This document shows positions 14,280-15,239 of a stretch of DNA of 15,239 bases, piece by piece (within the stretch, counting starts at the first letter, position 1; each line of letters begins with the position of its first letter). The position numbers and the translations under genes were made by a program. Source of the stretch: an uncultured Bacteroidales bacterium (GTDB taxonomy: Bacteria; Bacteroidota; Bacteroidia; Bacteroidales; Lentimicrobiaceae); NCBI GenBank assembly GCA_937894795.1, contig CALCQV010000016.1:1-15239 (forward strand). The letters run 5' to 3'. Under the pieces are notes generated by a model. That model had not been told where the DNA came from and did no database searches. It was given only the letters and a program-made list of their open reading frames with translations.

Positions 14280-14351
14280 TTTTAAATGAGATGCGATGTC
14301 AATAATCCTTGTAACGAGGATTTATCGATATACTATATTTAACCGACTGTG

Positions 14352-15239
14352 ATGAGTAAAAAGATAGAAAACACTTCGTTAAATGAGCTATTAAAGAAAA
14401 TATTTGGCTTTGATTCCTTCAAAGGAAACCAGGAGGCTATAATACAGAGCTTACTTGATGGGCACGATACCTTCGTAATTATGCCAACTGGCGGAGGTAA
14501 ATCAATGTGCTACCAGTTGCCTGCCCTGATTAACAAGGGGACTGCTATCATCATCTCACCATTGATAGCGCTGATGAAAAATCAGGTAGATGCAATACGC
14601 AACTTTGGAGCTGAAAAAGGTATTGCCCATGTACTGAATTCTTCTCTTGGTAAGATGGAAATTGCAGAAGTAAGGAAGGATTTGCTGAGCGGTAAAACCA
14701 AGTTATTGTATGTTGCTCCTGAGTCATTGACAAAGGAGGAAAATGTTCAGTTTTTCAAGGAAATTGACATCTCTTTTTTCGCAATAGATGAAGCACATTG
14801 TATATCAGAGTGGGGGCATGATTTCAGGCCGGAATATAGGCGTCTGCGTCCTATTATTGAATCAATTGGTAAAAGGGTTCCTATTATAGCACTTACAGCA
14901 ACTGCAACACCCAAGGTACAGCAGGACATTCAGAAGAATCTGAACATGCAGGATGCAAATCTTTTCATCTCTTCGTTCAATCGCCCCAATCTATATTATG
15001 AAGTTCGCCCTAAAGGTGAAGATGCCATAAAGGATATAATCAAATATATTAAGTCACAGCCGGGTAAATCAGGAATTGTATATTGCCTTAGCCGCAAAAA
15101 AGTGGAAGAACTCGCTGAAACCCTTCAGGTTAATGGTATCAAAGCTCTGCCTTATCATGCAGGACTGGACTCGCAAACAAGGGTGATGAATCAGGACAAG
15201 TTTTTGATGGAAGAGATTGATGTAATTGTTGCAACAATT
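14352..15239 (+). CDS. recQ: ATP-dependent DNA helicase RecQ, partial (C-terminus beyond window)
   Basis: RecQ is a 3'-5' superfamily 2 helicase used in recombination and repair of stalled forks. The frame is open from the ATG at 14352 for 296 codons to the right edge. Helicase motifs are in order: motif 0 FDSFKGNQEAII (20-31), Walker A MPTGGGKS with Lys50, SPLIALMKNQ (69-78), the DEAH box at 146-149 within AIDEAHCISEWGHDFRPEYR (the aromatic-rich loop typical of RecQ), motif III ALTATAT, SSFNRPNLYYEV, motif IV GIVYCLSRKKVE and YHAGLD. The window ends in motif V (DVIVATI), so the zinc-binding, winged-helix and HRDC parts are not seen. It is divergent from the kdsD operon. Confidence 0.95.
   Translation, partial: MSKKIENTSLNELLKKIFGFDSFKGNQEAIIQSLLDGHDTFVIMPTGGGKSMCYQLPALINKGTAIIISPLIALMKNQVDAIRNFGAEKGIAHVLNSSLGKMEIAEVRKDLLSGKTKLLYVAPESLTKEENVQFFKEIDISFFAIDEAHCISEWGHDFRPEYRRLRPIIESIGKRVPIIALTATATPKVQQDIQKNLNMQDANLFISSFNRPNLYYEVRPKGEDAIKDIIKYIKSQPGKSGIVYCLSRKKVEELAETLQVNGIKALPYHAGLDSQTRVMNQDKFLMEEIDVIVATI

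Larger units (their letters stand above)
13896..14351. other. Divergent kdsD-recQ intergenic region (456 bp) without a convincing gene
   Basis: The region is very AT-rich with several A and T runs. It holds the candidate kdsD promoter (minus, 13915-13922), a candidate recQ promoter (plus, 14272-14279), a possible small RNA at 14039-14171 and an imperfect hairpin TTTTCC/GGAAAA (14232-14256). A 64-codon open frame at 14000-14194 has a TTG start, low complexity and no recognisable domain, so I do not call it a gene. No tRNA or mobile-element end is visible. Confidence 0.6.

Overview
This is a 15.2 kb, AT-rich stretch of chromosomal housekeeping DNA, most likely from a member of the Bacteroidota. 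Three things point there. The promoter-like sites upstream of most transcription units fit the Bacteroidota -7 consensus TAnnTTTG. Shine-Dalgarno sites are weak or absent before most genes. The proteins, including PdxJ, the long form of QueA, TatC with a long first periplasmic loop and the PspC/LiaF-like pair, look like Bacteroidota versions. I cannot place it below phylum with confidence; a Bacteroidales or Marinilabiliales-like organism is a guess.

Layout, left to right. (1) 1-1941, minus strand: a CBS-domain protein followed by an Omp85-family outer-membrane protein that runs off the left edge. (2) 2091-3663, plus strand: pdxJ (vitamin B6 synthesis), which carries a frameshift as written, then an alpha/beta hydrolase. 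(3) A strong hairpin at about 3764-3796 separates this from 3902-5443, minus strand, a two-gene PspC/LiaF-like membrane-stress unit. (4) 5554-6402, minus: tatC. (5) 6571-9402, minus: a probable operon of an unrecognised 247-aa protein, an unrecognised 84-aa protein, queA (queuosine tRNA modification) and mobA (molybdenum cofactor). (6) 9586-11770, plus: pssA (phosphatidylserine synthase) and a secreted or periplasmic serine hydrolase of the class C beta-lactamase fold. (7) 11810-13895, minus: kdsD, an AhpD-like protein and lptB, linking Kdo synthesis with LPS export. (8) 14352 to the right edge, plus: recQ, cut by the window.

Much of the window serves the cell envelope: Omp85 protein, PspC/LiaF pair, TatC, PssA, KdsD and LptB. 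The rest is cofactor and tRNA metabolism (PdxJ, MobA, QueA) and DNA repair (RecQ). There is no sign of a mobile element, CRISPR array, phage gene, rRNA or tRNA.

The points most worth a second look are the frameshift directly after the catalytic glutamate of PdxJ, and the 456-bp kdsD-recQ gap. In that gap a promoter-like site, an 11-bp helix with a possible pseudoknot, and a hairpin plus T-run line up as a candidate small RNA of about 130 nt. I found no convincing undescribed multi-gene system.
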